Source: Qipengyuania qiaonensis
GTDB lineage: Bacteria > Pseudomonadota > Alphaproteobacteria > Sphingomonadales > Sphingomonadaceae
Direction: 5' to 3'
DNA: 64,000 nucleotides
Assembly (NCBI RefSeq): GCF_019711515.1
Contig: NZ_JAIGNO010000007.1
Coordinates: 118,103-182,102, forward strand
The notes under the pieces were generated by a model that worked only from the letters and a program-made list of their open reading frames with translations, was not told the origin of the DNA and made no database searches. This document shows, in pieces, positions 1-9,992 of the stretch; positions within the stretch are counted from its first letter, which is position 1; every line of letters starts with the position of its first letter. The translations under genes were made by a program, and so were the position numbers.

Positions 1-855
1 CTGTTCGGCGAAACGTTCGACGAAGCTTATGCGCATGCGCGCGAGCTGGAGCAGGAGCGCGGCCTGACCTTCGTTCATCCTTTCGACGATCCCCTAGTTG
101 CAGCCGGCCAGGGAACGGTCGCGCTGGAGATGCTACAAGACAAGGACGATTTCGATTGTTTTGTTGTGCCTATCGGCGGCGGCGGTTTGATGAGCGGTAT
201 GGCAACGGTCGCCAAGGCGCTCAAGCCCACGATCGAGATGGTCGGTGTGCAGGCTGAACTCTACCCGTCGATGTATTCGGCGGTAACCGGGGACAAACGG
301 CCTTGTGGCGGCGATACGCTGGCCGAAGGGATCGCCGTTAAGGAACCGGGTGAATTCACTCGGCAGATTGTTGGCGAGCTGGTCGACGATGTATTGCTTG
401 TGAAAGAAGGGAAGCTCGAGCACGCGGTGGCACTGCTCCTGCAGATAGAAAAGACCGTGGTGGAAGGTGCGGGCGCAGCGGGTCTGGCTGCCATTCTCTC
501 CAACCCCGAGAAATTCGCAGGCAAGACGGTCGGCCTCGTGCTCTGCGGCGGCAACATCGACACGCGCCTCCTCGCAAATGTTCTCCTGCGCGATCTTGCT
601 CGCTCGGGCCGTCTCGCGCGCTTGCAGATTGTGTTGCAGGATCGTCCTGGCGCGCTGTTCAAGGTGATGCGCGAGTTCAACGAGCACAACGTCAACATCA
701 TCGAAATCTATCACCAGCGCATCTTCACCACGCTGCCTGCCAAAGGGCTCACGGCGGAAATCGAATGTGAAGCACGCGATGGCGACCAGATCGACCGGCT
801 GGTGCAATCGTTGCGCGCGAAAGGCTACAGCGTGGAATTGGCCGAACTGGCCTGA
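1..855 (+). CDS. ilvA: threonine ammonia-lyase (3' part, 5' end outside window)
   Basis: PLP enzyme that deaminates L-threonine to 2-oxobutanoate, the first step towards isoleucine. Frame 1 is open from base 1, so the gene starts upstream of the window and the PLP lysine region is missing. Visible are the glycine-rich phosphate-binding loop (PIGGGGLMSG, bases about 169-198), the conserved EGIAV stretch, and a C-terminal ACT-like domain from about base 610 (LQIVLQDRPGALFKV). One ACT domain makes it the short catabolic or alphaproteobacterial type rather than the two-ACT IlvA of E. coli, so the symbol could also be tdcB. Confident of the family, less of the exact symbol. Confidence 0.9.
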   Translation: MFGETFDEAYAHARELEQERGLTFVHPFDDPLVAAGQGTVALEMLQDKDDFDCFVVPIGGGGLMSGMATVAKALKPTIEMVGVQAELYPSMYSAVTGDKRPCGGDTLAEGIAVKEPGEFTRQIVGELVDDVLLVKEGKLEHAVALLLQIEKTVVEGAGAAGLAAILSNPEKFAGKTVGLVLCGGNIDTRLLANVLLRDLARSGRLARLQIVLQDRPGALFKVMREFNEHNVNIIEIYHQRIFTTLPAKGLTAEIECEARDGDQIDRLVQSLRAKGYSVELAELA

Positions 856-939
856 TTTCGCCAACTTCGCGCGATCGAGTCTCGTGTCAATCGGGCATCC
901 CGATCGAGTTATTCGACGGGCCGACTGTGCTTTTCATGG

Positions 940-954
940 TTAAGAGGGTTTTAA
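940..954 (+). promoter_or_regulatory. CtrA-like box TTAA-N7-TTAA
   Basis: TTAA at 940-943 and TTAA at 951-954 are separated by exactly seven bases, and the flanks make it palindromic (GGTTAA...TTAACC). This is the spacing of the CtrA binding consensus in Alphaproteobacteria. A further TTAACC half site lies at 1001-1006 and a GANTC site (GAGTC) at 877-881. It precedes bpt-tamA-tamB. Binding is inferred from sequence only. Confidence 0.45.
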
Positions 955-1027
955 CCAGGGATCGGCTCTGGCATTGATGCGTCTAGCAGGTAAGGATTTC
1001 TTAACCTTTGAAGGGATGCAGCACAAA

Positions 1028-1870
1028 GTGACCGCACCGATTCGCTTTCCCCGCTTTTTCGTGACCAGCCCCGCGCCGTGTCCGTATTTGCCGGGCAAGA
1101 GCGAACGCAAGGTTTTCACGGAGCTGCGCGGCGAGAATGCCGACGAGTTGAACGAGGCACTGGGCCGTATCGGCTTCCGGCGCAGCCAGACGGTCGCATA
1201 CCGCCCCTCGTGCCTCGATTGTCAGGCGTGCGTATCGGTCCGCGTAGTGGCCGAAGAGTTCAAGCCATCGTCCAGTCAAAGGCGCACGCTGAAGGCGAAT
1301 GAAGATTTGATCGCCACCGAATGCCGCCCTTGGGCGACCTCGGAACAGTTCGAATTGCTGCAGAAATACCTCGCTGCGCGTCATCCCGGTGGCGGTATGA
1401 CGCAGATGGAGGAAACCGATTTTGCAGATATGGTGGAACATACCAGCGTATCGAGCTATGTTATTGAATATCGTGAGCCGGGGATCGGCGCTGAGCAGGG
1501 TCGCTTGGTTGGAGCTTGCCTCACGGATTACCAGGGTGATGGGCTGTCGATGATCTACAGCTTCTATGACCCTGAGCACGAGGGACGCGCCGGGCTTGGG
1601 AACTACATTATCCTCGACCACATCCGCAGGGCGGCACAGCGCGGCCTGCCCTACGTCTATCTCGGCTACTGGGTCGAAGGTGCGGAGCGGATGCAATACA
1701 AGGTCCGCTATCGCCCCCTCGAACGGCTTACCCGCGGTGGGTGGGAGCGTATGCCCGAGCGAGAGCAGAAACGGCTCATTGCCGACGCAACCGCCCCACG
1801 CGCCCGGCGCCGGGACGAAGCCCTGCCGGCAAAGGATGGGCTTGCTGCGGAATACAAGATCGCCGACTAG
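1028..1870 (+). CDS. bpt: aspartate/glutamate leucyltransferase (leucyl/arginyl-tRNA-protein transferase)
   Basis: Transfers leucine from Leu-tRNA to N-terminal Asp or Glu of proteins, marking them for degradation by the N-end rule pathway. The N-terminal part carries the family cysteines ([10 protein letters not shown] and CLDCQACVS), and the C-terminal GNAT-like half has [11 protein letters not shown] and [10 protein letters not shown], typical of Bpt/ATE1. The GTG at 1028 is chosen because it gives the usual N-terminus ([13 protein letters not shown]) and has GAAGG about 13 bases upstream. ATG at 977 or 1016 would add 17 or 4 residues. Its 3' end overlaps tamA by 35 bases. 280 aa is a normal length. 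Confidence 0.9.
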   Translation: MTAPIRFPRFFVTSPAPCPYLPGKSERKVFTELRGENADELNEALGRIGFRRSQTVAYRPSCLDCQACVSVRVVAEEFKPSSSQRRTLKANEDLIATECRPWATSEQFELLQKYLAARHPGGGMTQMEETDFADMVEHTSVSSYVIEYREPGIGAEQGRLVGACLTDYQGDGLSMIYSFYDPEHEGRAGLGNYIILDHIRRAAQRGLPYVYLGYWVEGAERMQYKVRYRPLERLTRGGWERMPEREQKRLIADATAPRARRRDEALPAKDGLAAEYKIAD

Positions 1871-4010
1871 CCGGGCCGTTTCTCCGCTTGCGACTTGTTT
1901 AGCTGCCATTGCGATTGTCGGCGCAGCACCACTCGCCGCTCAAGAAGGCGAAGTACCATCCTCGCTTGAGGAACTGATACCCGACAGCGCGGTGGACAAT
2001 CCCGATGCGTGGGCCGAACAGGGCACCGATGGAGAGAGCGTGCCCGAAGCGGACGCTTTGTCCGAACTTGAAGCAGAATCTCCTATCTCCGAGGTTCCAG
2101 ACATGTCGGTGGCGTGGCCGGAGGATGTTGAACTGGAGCCGCTCGAACCGCTCGAGCCTGAGGATGACATAGAGTTCGTCCAATTGCTCGAAGATGCGCC
2201 GCAAATTGCTTTTGACGAAGCCGATATCGAGGAATTGTCCGATACGCTGGTGCTTGGTTTCCCGCAGAAGGAACCGCCGTTCAGCGAACGCGACGACTTT
2301 GTCGACCGGTTCGAGGCACTCTCGACCATCGAGGAACTCGACGACGGCGAAGAGAACGTCGCCCAGCTTGCTGCTAGGGCAAAGAAGGATCAGGAACTCC
2401 TCGATACGCTGCTTCGGGTTTACGGATATTACGATGGCGAGATCATTCGTACGATCGGAACGCGGGAGGCTGGTGATGATGCCACCGATCAGCGCCCGCG
2501 CGGTCGTTTCGATGTCATTCCGGGACCGCGCTACACCTACGGAGCTATCGACCTCGGCGATCTCGACACGTCGGTCGATGCCGTGACATTACGCAAATCC
2601 TTCGGGATCGAGATCGGTGACTACCTGCAATCCGATACGATCCTGACCGAACGCTTCAACCTTGATCGCGCTCTGGGCGAAAACGGCTACGCTTTTGCCG
2701 AGATCGACGAGCCTGAGTTGCTGATCGATCACGAGCGGGTCGAGGGAGATCTTACCGTACCTGTCAGTCCGAACGGAAAATACGTTTTCGGGGACGTGGT
2801 CAGTAGCGACGACGAATTCCTCTCGAGTCGTCACCTTGCCACTATCGCGCGGTTCGATCAGGGCGATGTCTACAAGCGCAGTCTTGAGTTCGATTTGCGC
2901 AGTGCCATTATCGCCACAGGGCTCGTATCGACCGTGAGTGTAGAAGCGCGCGAAGTCGTTCCACCTGCCGGAGACGAGCCAGGCGTGGTCGCTATGGATG
3001 TCACGATGGAGCGGGCCAAGCTTCGCACCATATCGGGCGCAATCGGATATGGATCGGAAGAAGGCGCACGTATCCAGGCTAGCTGGGAACACCGCAATTT
3101 CTTCCCTTCGGAAGGCTCGCTGCGGTTGCGCGGCATTCTCGGTACTCAAGAACAACTCGCTGGCGTCACTTTCCGCAAGAACAATTTCCGCGGCAGGGAC
3201 AAGGTCCTGACCGTGGATGCCTATGCGTCGAGCGTGGACACAGTCGCCTACGATGCCGACACGATTGCGCTGACGGGTACTTACGAGCGCACCTCGACCC
3301 TCTTGTTCCAGAAGCCGCTGGCATGGGGAGTGGGTGCGGAGGTTCTTGCAACCGACGAACGTAATCGGGTGGTCGATGGCATTGCGCGCCCCCGCCAGAC
3401 CTATTTCATCGCTTCGCTGTTCGGTCGGGCAACGATCGATACGAGCGATTCGCTACTTGATCCTACGCGCGGTTTCCGTCTGACCGGGTTTCTGGGCCCC
3501 GAGACTTCCCGGACCCAGGGGGAACAGTATTATTACCTGCGCAACCAGGTCGACGCGTCTTATTATCAGTCGATCGGGGAAAAGAACGTAATCGCCGGCA
3601 GAGTCCGTTTCGCCAGCATTCAGGGGGCGGAACTCGTTGGCATCGCCCCGTCACGCAGATTGTATGCGGGCGGTGGCGGATCCGTGCGCGGCTATGGCTA
3701 CCAGGCGATCGGGCCCAAGAACGAATTCCTCGAGCCGACCGGAGGGCGCAGTCTGGTCGAAGTCTCGCTGGAAGGGCGAATCGGCACGGGCCTGTTCGAC
3801 GGAGCACTGTCGGTGGTGCCTTTCATAGATGCGGGCAGCGTCTCCACCGGCACATCGCCGGACTTCCAATCCATCAAGTTCGGTGCCGGGCTGGGCGTGC
3901 GCTATGCAACAGGTTTCGGCCCACTCAGGCTTGACGTCGGCATTCCGTTAAACCCCGAACCCGACGATTCCGCCGTCGGCGTCTATATCTCGATCGGGCA
4001 GGCCTTCTAA
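1836..4010 (+). CDS. tamA: TamA-type outer-membrane assembly protein (BamA/Omp85 family)
   Basis: Outer-membrane barrel of the translocation and assembly module, which with TamB helps insert outer-membrane proteins and move phospholipid. The 724-aa protein starts with a signal peptide (three Arg, hydrophobic core, APLAAQ cleavage region near residue 35). A very acidic Pro/Glu/Asp-rich stretch follows to about residue 115, then POTRA-like segments (about 120-370) and a C-terminal surface-antigen barrel ending with F. Barrel hallmarks include GGGGSVRGY and the [15 protein letters not shown] strands. ATG 1836 is the only start that keeps the signal peptide; it lies inside the end of bpt, with AAAGG directly in front. 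The stop overlaps the tamB start by one base. The acidic linker before POTRA is unusual in length. Confidence 0.9.
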   Translation: MGLLRNTRSPTSRAVSPLATCLAAIAIVGAAPLAAQEGEVPSSLEELIPDSAVDNPDAWAEQGTDGESVPEADALSELEAESPISEVPDMSVAWPEDVELEPLEPLEPEDDIEFVQLLEDAPQIAFDEADIEELSDTLVLGFPQKEPPFSERDDFVDRFEALSTIEELDDGEENVAQLAARAKKDQELLDTLLRVYGYYDGEIIRTIGTREAGDDATDQRPRGRFDVIPGPRYTYGAIDLGDLDTSVDAVTLRKSFGIEIGDYLQSDTILTERFNLDRALGENGYAFAEIDEPELLIDHERVEGDLTVPVSPNGKYVFGDVVSSDDEFLSSRHLATIARFDQGDVYKRSLEFDLRSAIIATGLVSTVSVEAREVVPPAGDEPGVVAMDVTMERAKLRTISGAIGYGSEEGARIQASWEHRNFFPSEGSLRLRGILGTQEQLAGVTFRKNNFRGRDKVLTVDAYASSVDTVAYDADTIALTGTYERTSTLLFQKPLAWGVGAEVLATDERNRVVDGIARPRQTYFIASLFGRATIDTSDSLLDPTRGFRLTGFLGPETSRTQGEQYYYLRNQVDASYYQSIGEKNVIAGRVRFASIQGAELVGIAPSRRLYAGGGGSVRGYGYQAIGPKNEFLEPTGGRSLVEVSLEGRIGTGLFDGALSVVPFIDAGSVSTGTSPDFQSIKFGAGLGVRYATGFGPLRLDVGIPLNPEPDDSAVGVYISIGQAF

Positions 4011-7000
4011 TGGCGGACAACGATGTTCTCGTGGATGCCGAGCCTGCTTCCGCACCTCGTCGCTCGCGCATTGCCCGAGCAGCCAAGTGGCTGCTGGGTA
4101 TCGCAGTTGCATTTGTTCTGCTGGTCGTAGGTGCGGTTGTTCTACTCAACACCCCGCTTGGTGAACGCTTTCTCGCCAGCCGGATCGCCGAACAAACATT
4201 CCCGAACGGCCTCAATATCCGAATCGGACGAATAGAAGGCAATCTCTACGGCGCAGCAGTGCTGCACGATGTGAGTGTGTCCGATCCCGAGGGCGTTTTT
4301 CTGACCATTCCCCGTGCTGAAGTCGACTGGAACCCCGGGGCATGGCTGTCGAACCGGCTCGAAATCGACACGTTTGCAACGCGGCGGGCCACGCTCGCGC
4401 GGATCCCGGAGTTCCTGCCGAGTGAGGAAGAAGGCCCTATCCTACCGGGCTTCGACATGTCCGTCGAGCGACTGGAGATCGACAACCTTACGATCGCACG
4501 CGGTATAGCAGGCGACGGGCCGCAACGTGTCGATCTGACCGGCAGTGCGCAGGTGGCCGACCGGCGCCTCATGGTCGATATTGACGGGCGCTTGGGCGAG
4601 CGCGACCGGCTCGCCCTGTTGGTCGATGCCGAGCCGGACGGCGACGACTTTGACCTATCGCTCGATCTGGACGCCGCGGTCGATGGACCGATCGCGGAAA
4701 TGGCCGGTCTGGAGACGCCATACGTTGCGCGAATTCGCGGCGACGGAACCTGGTCGCAGTGGACGGGACGCCTGCTTGTCCGCAGTGAGGATGAACGTGT
4801 CGCTGCGATGCGCATTACCAACCGCGCAGGCCGCATTGGTCTGCTTGGAAAGTTCGATCCATCCGATTTCCTTGCCGGAATTCCGGCGCAGGCACTTGGT
4901 GATGACGTTGCGCTGAAAGCGGATATCGCAATCGACAACCGGAGGTTCGATGGGCGGACGATTCTGGTGGGGAGCGGTCTGGGCGTGGATGCGGAAGGCC
5001 TGATAGACCTTGCCAAGAATAGTGCGGAAGAGCTCGAACTTACCGCGATAGTCCGCGATCCCGACCTTCTGGGAGAGGGACTGGCGCTACGCGATGCACG
5101 GCTTGACGCGACCATCGACGGCGCTTTCAACGATCTCGCAATCGTTCACGATGCCCGGGTAGGCGAATTCGACTTCGGCGGTACCAGGCTTGCCGGGCTG
5201 CGGCAGCAGGGCACTGCACGCTATGATGGCACACGCTGGACGCTGCCGCTTGCAGTTACGCTCGCCAGGATCACGAGCGGTAACGAGCTTGTTGATCCGC
5301 GGCTGGTGAATGGTGCGGGACGAGGCACGATCGTCCTCAGCGGCTCGACTCTGCTTTCCGACGATTTGCGGGTGACCTTTCCGGGCACTTCGGCAAACCT
5401 CGCCTTGCGTGGAGACCTGTCAGCAGGACGTTATCAAATTCGCGGTCCGGTCCAGGCACAACGTCTGGCGCTGGACAACATCGGCACCGTCGGCGGCACC
5501 GCCGTTATCGATTTCACACTTGCGCCCGAAGCGCCATGGCGCCTGTCCGCCGATCTCGATGCGCGGATCGCACCGGTCACCAACGCGACATTGGCCAACC
5601 TCGCGGGAACTCCCATCCGAGTGCGCGGCGGAATTGCGGTCGGGGGCAATGCGCCGCTCGACTTCAATAGCCTGCGCGTCAATGCGAGCAAGATACAGCT
5701 TGCTCTCGATGGCAGCGTTCGTGATGGGACGACCCGCGTAGCCGGGAGCGGCACGCATGTCGACTATGGCGCCTTTACCGTCGAGGCGAGCGTCACCGAT
5801 GCCGGCCCCAGTGCTGCACTGGTTTTTGCACAACCCGCAACGGGTCTTGATAATGTTCGTGTCGCGATCGCCCCTACGGACAACGGTTTCGCCATCGACA
5901 CCGAGGGCAATTCCATCCTCGGCCCCTTTGCGGGCCAACTGGGCCTGGTCGCGCCCGCCAACGGGCCGACCCGGATTGCGATCGAGCGGATGCGCGTGTC
6001 CGACACCAATGTCACGGGTGGCATTGCGCTGGTCGATGATGGCGCGGACGGAACGCTGACTTTTGCCGGAGGGGGCCTGAACGGAACGGTGGCACTGGCA
6101 CCGCGGAGCGGCGGGCAGGGGCTCGACATCGACCTAAGAGCCCGCGACGCACGCTTCGGTGGAGACACGCCGTTGCGCGTCGCGCGTGCCGATATTGATG
6201 CGTCGGGCCTCATCGGCGAAGGCGCAACGAGTTTCTCCGGTTCAGGCACGGCCGCGGGGCTTTCCTACGGCACGCTGTTCATTGCCCGACTTGCCGCTCG
6301 TGGCGAGGTTGAGAACGGTGTTGGCAGAGTGGATGCTTCGCTCGCAGGTCGGCGCAGTGGACGCTTTGTTCTGGACGCAAATGCTGAAATTCGGCCCGAA
6401 CGCGTAGCCGTTGCCGCTCGGGGTCAGTTTGCCGGTCGGCGCATATCGATGCCGCGCCGCGCGGTGCTGACGAGTGCCGAAAACGGTACTTGGCGTCTGG
6501 CACCTACCCAGCTTTCATATGGTGACGGGGGGATGATCGCGGCGGGCAGCTTCGGTGAAGGAGATCTCGATTTCGATTTCAAGCTTGCGCGCATGCCGCT
6601 TTCTCTGATTGATGTGTTCAGCTCCGATACCGGGCTTGGCGGCACCATTTCAGGTACGATCCAATATCGTACCGGTGCAAACATGGTGCCCGTCAGCGAA
6701 GCCAAGGTGAAAATCGACGACCTGACGCGTTCCGGCCTCGTGCTCACGGCGCGCCCTGTTGATGTTGCATTGGTGGCGAGACTGACCGAGGCCGAACTCG
6801 AGACGCGTGCCATTCTGCAGAACGAGGACATCCAGCGGGGGCGTTTGCAGGCGCGGATAGCTGATCTGCCCGCCGAAGGCCCTCTGCTCGACCGCCTGCG
6901 GACTGGCCGCCTATTCGGTCAGCTGCGCTACCGTGGAGCGGCGGAGAGCCTATGGCGGCTCGCGGCACTCGACACATTCGACATCACCGGGCCGATTGCC

Positions 7001-8221
7001 ATTGCCGCCGATGCGACCGGCACACTGCGGGATCCAACCGTTCGCGGCTCGATATCTGGTGACGCGCTGCAGCTTCGCAGTTCGCTGTCGGGCACCGACA
7101 TCCGGGACATCTCGATGCGGGGACGCTTCCAGGGCTCGCGCCTGCAATTCGCGAGATTCTCCGGGAATACAACGAATGGCGGGACGATAAGCGGAAGCGG
7201 GATTGTTGACCTCCGCACACTTGGTGAGAGGGTCGAGGGCAGGATACTGGAAATTCGCGGACCGACAATCGACCTTCGCGCATCGGCAAAAAATGCGCGC
7301 CTGCTCGATACCGGTGGTCTCAGCGCCACTATTACGGGACCACTTCGGATCGTTTCAAATGGGCTGGGTGGAACCATTGCCGGTAAGGTTCGCATCAACC
7401 GCGCGAGTTGGACATTGGGAACCGCCGCCGACGATCTGCGGATCCCCCAGATCGCGACCCGCGAGATCAACGCACCGGCCAACCGGGCCCCACAGGCAGC
7501 GTCCGCACGACCGTGGCGATATCTGATAAACGCCAAGGCAACCAGCCGTATCGATGTCGATGGCATGGGGCTGGACAGCGAATGGGCGGCAGATGTCGTC
7601 CTGCGCGGCTCGACGGACGATCCCCGCATTGGTGGCAACGCTGAAGTGGTGCGGGGTAACTATACTTTCGCCGGAACCAGCTTTGAGCTTACAAAAGGCG
7701 AGATCGAATTCGATGTCGACGTCCCCATCGATCCGCGCCTCGATATTGTGGCCGAAACCGATCGCGATGGATTGACAGTCGATGTGATGGTCAGTGGGAG
7801 CGCGACGCAGCCCCAGATCGCATTCAGTTCGGACCCCTCATTGCCCGAGGAAGAGTTACTCGCGCGCCTGCTGTTCGGAGAATCCGTGACCAGTCTTTCT
7901 GCAACCGACGCACTTCAGCTAGGCGCCGCGGTTGCGAGCCTACGCGGCGGCGGTGGGATGGATCCTATCAATCAGCTGCGATCGGCTATCGGGCTCGATC
8001 GGTTGCGTATCGTAGGCGCCGACGCTGCGCTGGGTCGTGGAACCGGTATCGCGCTCGGCAAGAACTTTGGTCGACGCTTCTACGCGGAAATCATCACCGA
8101 TGGTCGTGGTTATAGTGCTACCGAGGTTGAGTTTCGTGTAACCAGCTGGCTGTCGCTGCTTGCGGCAGTCTCGACTGTTGGGCGGGAAAGTGTCGTCGCA
8201 GAGATCAGCCGAGATTACTAG
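4010..8221 (+). CDS. tamB: translocation and assembly module protein TamB
   Basis: Large inner-membrane-anchored periplasmic protein that bridges to TamA and forms a hydrophobic beta-taco groove. 1403 aa: an N-terminal membrane anchor at about residues 25-50 (WLLGIAVAFVLLVVGAVVLL), a long region of amphipathic beta repeats, and the conserved C-terminal DUF490 domain from about residue 1050 (NYTFAGTSFELTKGEIEF, DPSLPEEELLARLLFG). The ATG overlaps the tamA stop (TAATG), so the two are translationally coupled. Length and order (tamA-tamB) match the family. The 3' end stops eight bases short of the convergent fasciclin gene. Confidence 0.93.
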   Translation: MADNDVLVDAEPASAPRRSRIARAAKWLLGIAVAFVLLVVGAVVLLNTPLGERFLASRIAEQTFPNGLNIRIGRIEGNLYGAAVLHDVSVSDPEGVFLTIPRAEVDWNPGAWLSNRLEIDTFATRRATLARIPEFLPSEEEGPILPGFDMSVERLEIDNLTIARGIAGDGPQRVDLTGSAQVADRRLMVDIDGRLGERDRLALLVDAEPDGDDFDLSLDLDAAVDGPIAEMAGLETPYVARIRGDGTWSQWTGRLLVRSEDERVAAMRITNRAGRIGLLGKFDPSDFLAGIPAQALGDDVALKADIAIDNRRFDGRTILVGSGLGVDAEGLIDLAKNSAEELELTAIVRDPDLLGEGLALRDARLDATIDGAFNDLAIVHDARVGEFDFGGTRLAGLRQQGTARYDGTRWTLPLAVTLARITSGNELVDPRLVNGAGRGTIVLSGSTLLSDDLRVTFPGTSANLALRGDLSAGRYQIRGPVQAQRLALDNIGTVGGTAVIDFTLAPEAPWRLSADLDARIAPVTNATLANLAGTPIRVRGGIAVGGNAPLDFNSLRVNASKIQLALDGSVRDGTTRVAGSGTHVDYGAFTVEASVTDAGPSAALVFAQPATGLDNVRVAIAPTDNGFAIDTEGNSILGPFAGQLGLVAPANGPTRIAIERMRVSDTNVTGGIALVDDGADGTLTFAGGGLNGTVALAPRSGGQGLDIDLRARDARFGGDTPLRVARADIDASGLIGEGATSFSGSGTAAGLSYGTLFIARLAARGEVENGVGRVDASLAGRRSGRFVLDANAEIRPERVAVAARGQFAGRRISMPRRAVLTSAENGTWRLAPTQLSYGDGGMIAAGSFGEGDLDFDFKLARMPLSLIDVFSSDTGLGGTISGTIQYRTGANMVPVSEAKVKIDDLTRSGLVLTARPVDVALVARLTEAELETRAILQNEDIQRGRLQARIADLPAEGPLLDRLRTGRLFGQLRYRGAAESLWRLAALDTFDITGPIAIAADATGTLRDPTVRGSISGDALQLRSSLSGTDIRDISMRGRFQGSRLQFARFSGNTTNGGTISGSGIVDLRTLGERVEGRILEIRGPTIDLRASAKNARLLDTGGLSATITGPLRIVSNGLGGTIAGKVRINRASWTLGTAADDLRIPQIATREINAPANRAPQAASARPWRYLINAKATSRIDVDGMGLDSEWAADVVLRGSTDDPRIGGNAEVVRGNYTFAGTSFELTKGEIEFDVDVPIDPRLDIVAETDRDGLTVDVMVSGSATQPQIAFSSDPSLPEEELLARLLFGESVTSLSATDALQLGAAVASLRGGGGMDPINQLRSAIGLDRLRIVGADAALGRGTGIALGKNFGRRFYAEIITDGRGYSATEVEFRVTSWLSLLAAVSTVGRESVVAEISRDY

Positions 8222-8229
8222 GCGAGGGC

Positions 8230-8796
8230 TCAGCCTTTGGGCGGAAGCAGCACAGTATCGATCGGGATCACCACGCCATTGTTGGCGGCAATTGCCGTAC
8301 CGCTGAACGTCGCGGTTCCGCCGTCCTCCATTGCTACGGTGAGGTTGTCACCCGTTTTGAAAAAGGTCACGTCGGCCTCGCCCAGAGTGGCCATCGTGAC
8401 TGGTCCTCCGTTCTGTTCGATCGCCTCGCCGATGGCCTCGGGAGTCAAATGCCCAGGCAGTAGGTGATCGCGGAGGATCGCAACGAGTACGGGCCGTTGC
8501 TCTGCTTCCAACAGCGTCGAGCTTTCTTCGCCTAGTGCCTCGAACGCTTCATTGCTGGGAGCCAGAACGGTATAGCTGGCGGAGCCATCGAGAACGCCGG
8601 ATAGCTCCGATTCCCCGATGGCTTCGCGCAGGGTGCCCAGATCGTCATTGGCACCCAATGCAGCAGCGAGCGTCAGTGTGCCGTCGTCCTTGGTCGCAGT
8701 TTGGAGATCGTTAGACTCCTCCTTGCCACAAGCGGAGACGAGCGGCAGCGAGGCGAGCGCCAGCGCGGCCAGACCCGTTTTCCATGTATTGATCAT
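8230..8796 (-). CDS. fasciclin (FAS1) domain lipoprotein
   Basis: Predicted outer-membrane or periplasmic lipoprotein with one FAS1 domain, a fold used for adhesion or ligand binding; its exact role is unknown. A short signal peptide ends in the lipobox LVSAC (Cys about residue 23). The FAS1 domain covers about residues 45-188, with the typical YTVLAPSNEAFEAL and LLPGHLTPEAI segments and a final GVVIPIDTVLLPP. ATG 8796 is preferred over an in-frame GTG nine bases upstream because TGAGG sits eight bases before it. It lies 10 bases after the stop of the upstream exported-protein gene, so the two are probably cotranscribed. Confidence 0.88.
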   Translation of the reverse strand: MINTWKTGLAALALASLPLVSACGKEESNDLQTATKDDGTLTLAAALGANDDLGTLREAIGESELSGVLDGSASYTVLAPSNEAFEALGEESSTLLEAEQRPVLVAILRDHLLPGHLTPEAIGEAIEQNGGPVTMATLGEADVTFFKTGDNLTVAMEDGGTATFSGTAIAANNGVVIPIDTVLLPPKG

Positions 8797-8806
8797 ATCA
8801 GCCACC

Positions 8807-9904
8807 TCAGATCAGCAAGTCGATCGCAGCGGAGATCAGCTGCGTTTCGGGATCGATCTGATACACGTAGCCGTCCGAATATCGATATGATGCGTCCGAC
8901 GTATCGTAGTACCTGTCGCGATAAGCGTAAGGGACGTTGTACACATCGTAACCCTGCGGCATCGATTGCCCGATCACGAATTCGTTTCCGGTCAGCAATG
9001 CCGCCACCGAGATGATTGCGGCATCGCTGGGATCGACCCGATAGATGACATTGTCGGCATAGCGATAGGACGAGGCGGGGCCGAGATCGTAGTAGTCGAC
9101 ATAGTAATCTGGAACGGCGTAGCTGTTATAGTTCGATGGCCACGGGTTCCCAACTGCCAAAGCGCCGCCGAGCAGGGGAATATAACCCGCTATCAGCCCA
9201 TTGCTGGCGGGGCGCAGCAGATAGCCGTCGTCATAGTAATAGCGGCCTGTGCTGTAGTTCGTCAGCCCGAACAGGCGCGGCCGATAATCGTAGCCATTCC
9301 ATGGCCGGTAATTTTCATAGCGCTGCTTCGCTTGCCCTGGTGGCATGCAGCCATTGTATTTCTTGGCGAGGCCCGGAGGGCACCCGTCAATCACGCTGCG
9401 ATCGCGATCGCGGACAAGGAAAGTCCGGTCACGGTCGTAACGCGCGCGATCGACATAACGGATAGTCTTGCGATCATATTGGCCAGAATCGCGGCGGTCC
9501 GGACGCTGATCTACACGACTGTCGGTGCGCTTATCGGCCTGACGAGACGCTTCTTTTCGATCGTCGCGTCGCTTAACTTGTCGTGGAGGCTCTTTGCGTT
9601 GATTGCTACGCTCTTGCTGCTGAACGACCCGCTTTTCGGTGCGTGTTTCGGCCTTGCCGCGATTGTTTCCATTGTCGGGGCGCTGTGCGCCGAGGTTAGA
9701 CTTGGCATTGCCCGACTTCTGCGCACTGCGATCTGACTTTCCGCTATCCGAGCGTTGTGCGCCACGGTCGGCCTTGCCGCGCTCGACCTGGGCTGCAGCC
9801 TGATTCTTGCCGTTGCCCTTGTTGTTGTTACCCTTTCCCGGCTCGGCATAGGCTCCGCTCGCAGCCAGTGCGATGGCGGCTGCACCCATCAACAAGGTAC
9901 GCAT
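8807..9904 (-). CDS. exported Arg-rich protein with two Tyr/Asp C-terminal repeats, function unknown
   Basis: 365-aa protein with a signal peptide (MRTLLMGAAAIALAASGAYA), a charged, disordered Lys/Arg/Gln-rich region to about residue 170, a cysteine motif CPPGLAKKYNGCMPPGQAK, and a C-terminal part with two related units: SYRYADNVIYRVDP near residue 275 and SYRYSDGYVYQIDP near residue 345, each followed by an Ile/Ala/Leu-rich tail. The Cys-Pro-Pro-Gly motif resembles that of RcnB-like exported proteins of sphingomonads, but no metal site is evident. ATG 9904 has AGGAG seven bases upstream. A longer open frame upstream lacks a signal peptide and was not used. Function not recognised. Confidence 0.75.
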   Translation of the reverse strand: MRTLLMGAAAIALAASGAYAEPGKGNNNKGNGKNQAAAQVERGKADRGAQRSDSGKSDRSAQKSGNAKSNLGAQRPDNGNNRGKAETRTEKRVVQQQERSNQRKEPPRQVKRRDDRKEASRQADKRTDSRVDQRPDRRDSGQYDRKTIRYVDRARYDRDRTFLVRDRDRSVIDGCPPGLAKKYNGCMPPGQAKQRYENYRPWNGYDYRPRLFGLTNYSTGRYYYDDGYLLRPASNGLIAGYIPLLGGALAVGNPWPSNYNSYAVPDYYVDYYDLGPASSYRYADNVIYRVDPSDAAIISVAALLTGNEFVIGQSMPQGYDVYNVPYAYRDRYYDTSDASYRYSDGYVYQIDPETQLISAAIDLLI

Positions 9905-9992
9905 CTTAGAACTCCTTTGTTCGCCCAACGGGAACGACGGGCTTCCGGTTCCGGCTAATCTTGGTGCAAACAATGGCGGTATTCTGCGGTTC

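Noticed and set aside
133..864. Minus-strand open frame opposite the threonine dehydratase
   Set aside because: It is a shadow of the GC-rich real gene and shows no protein family features.
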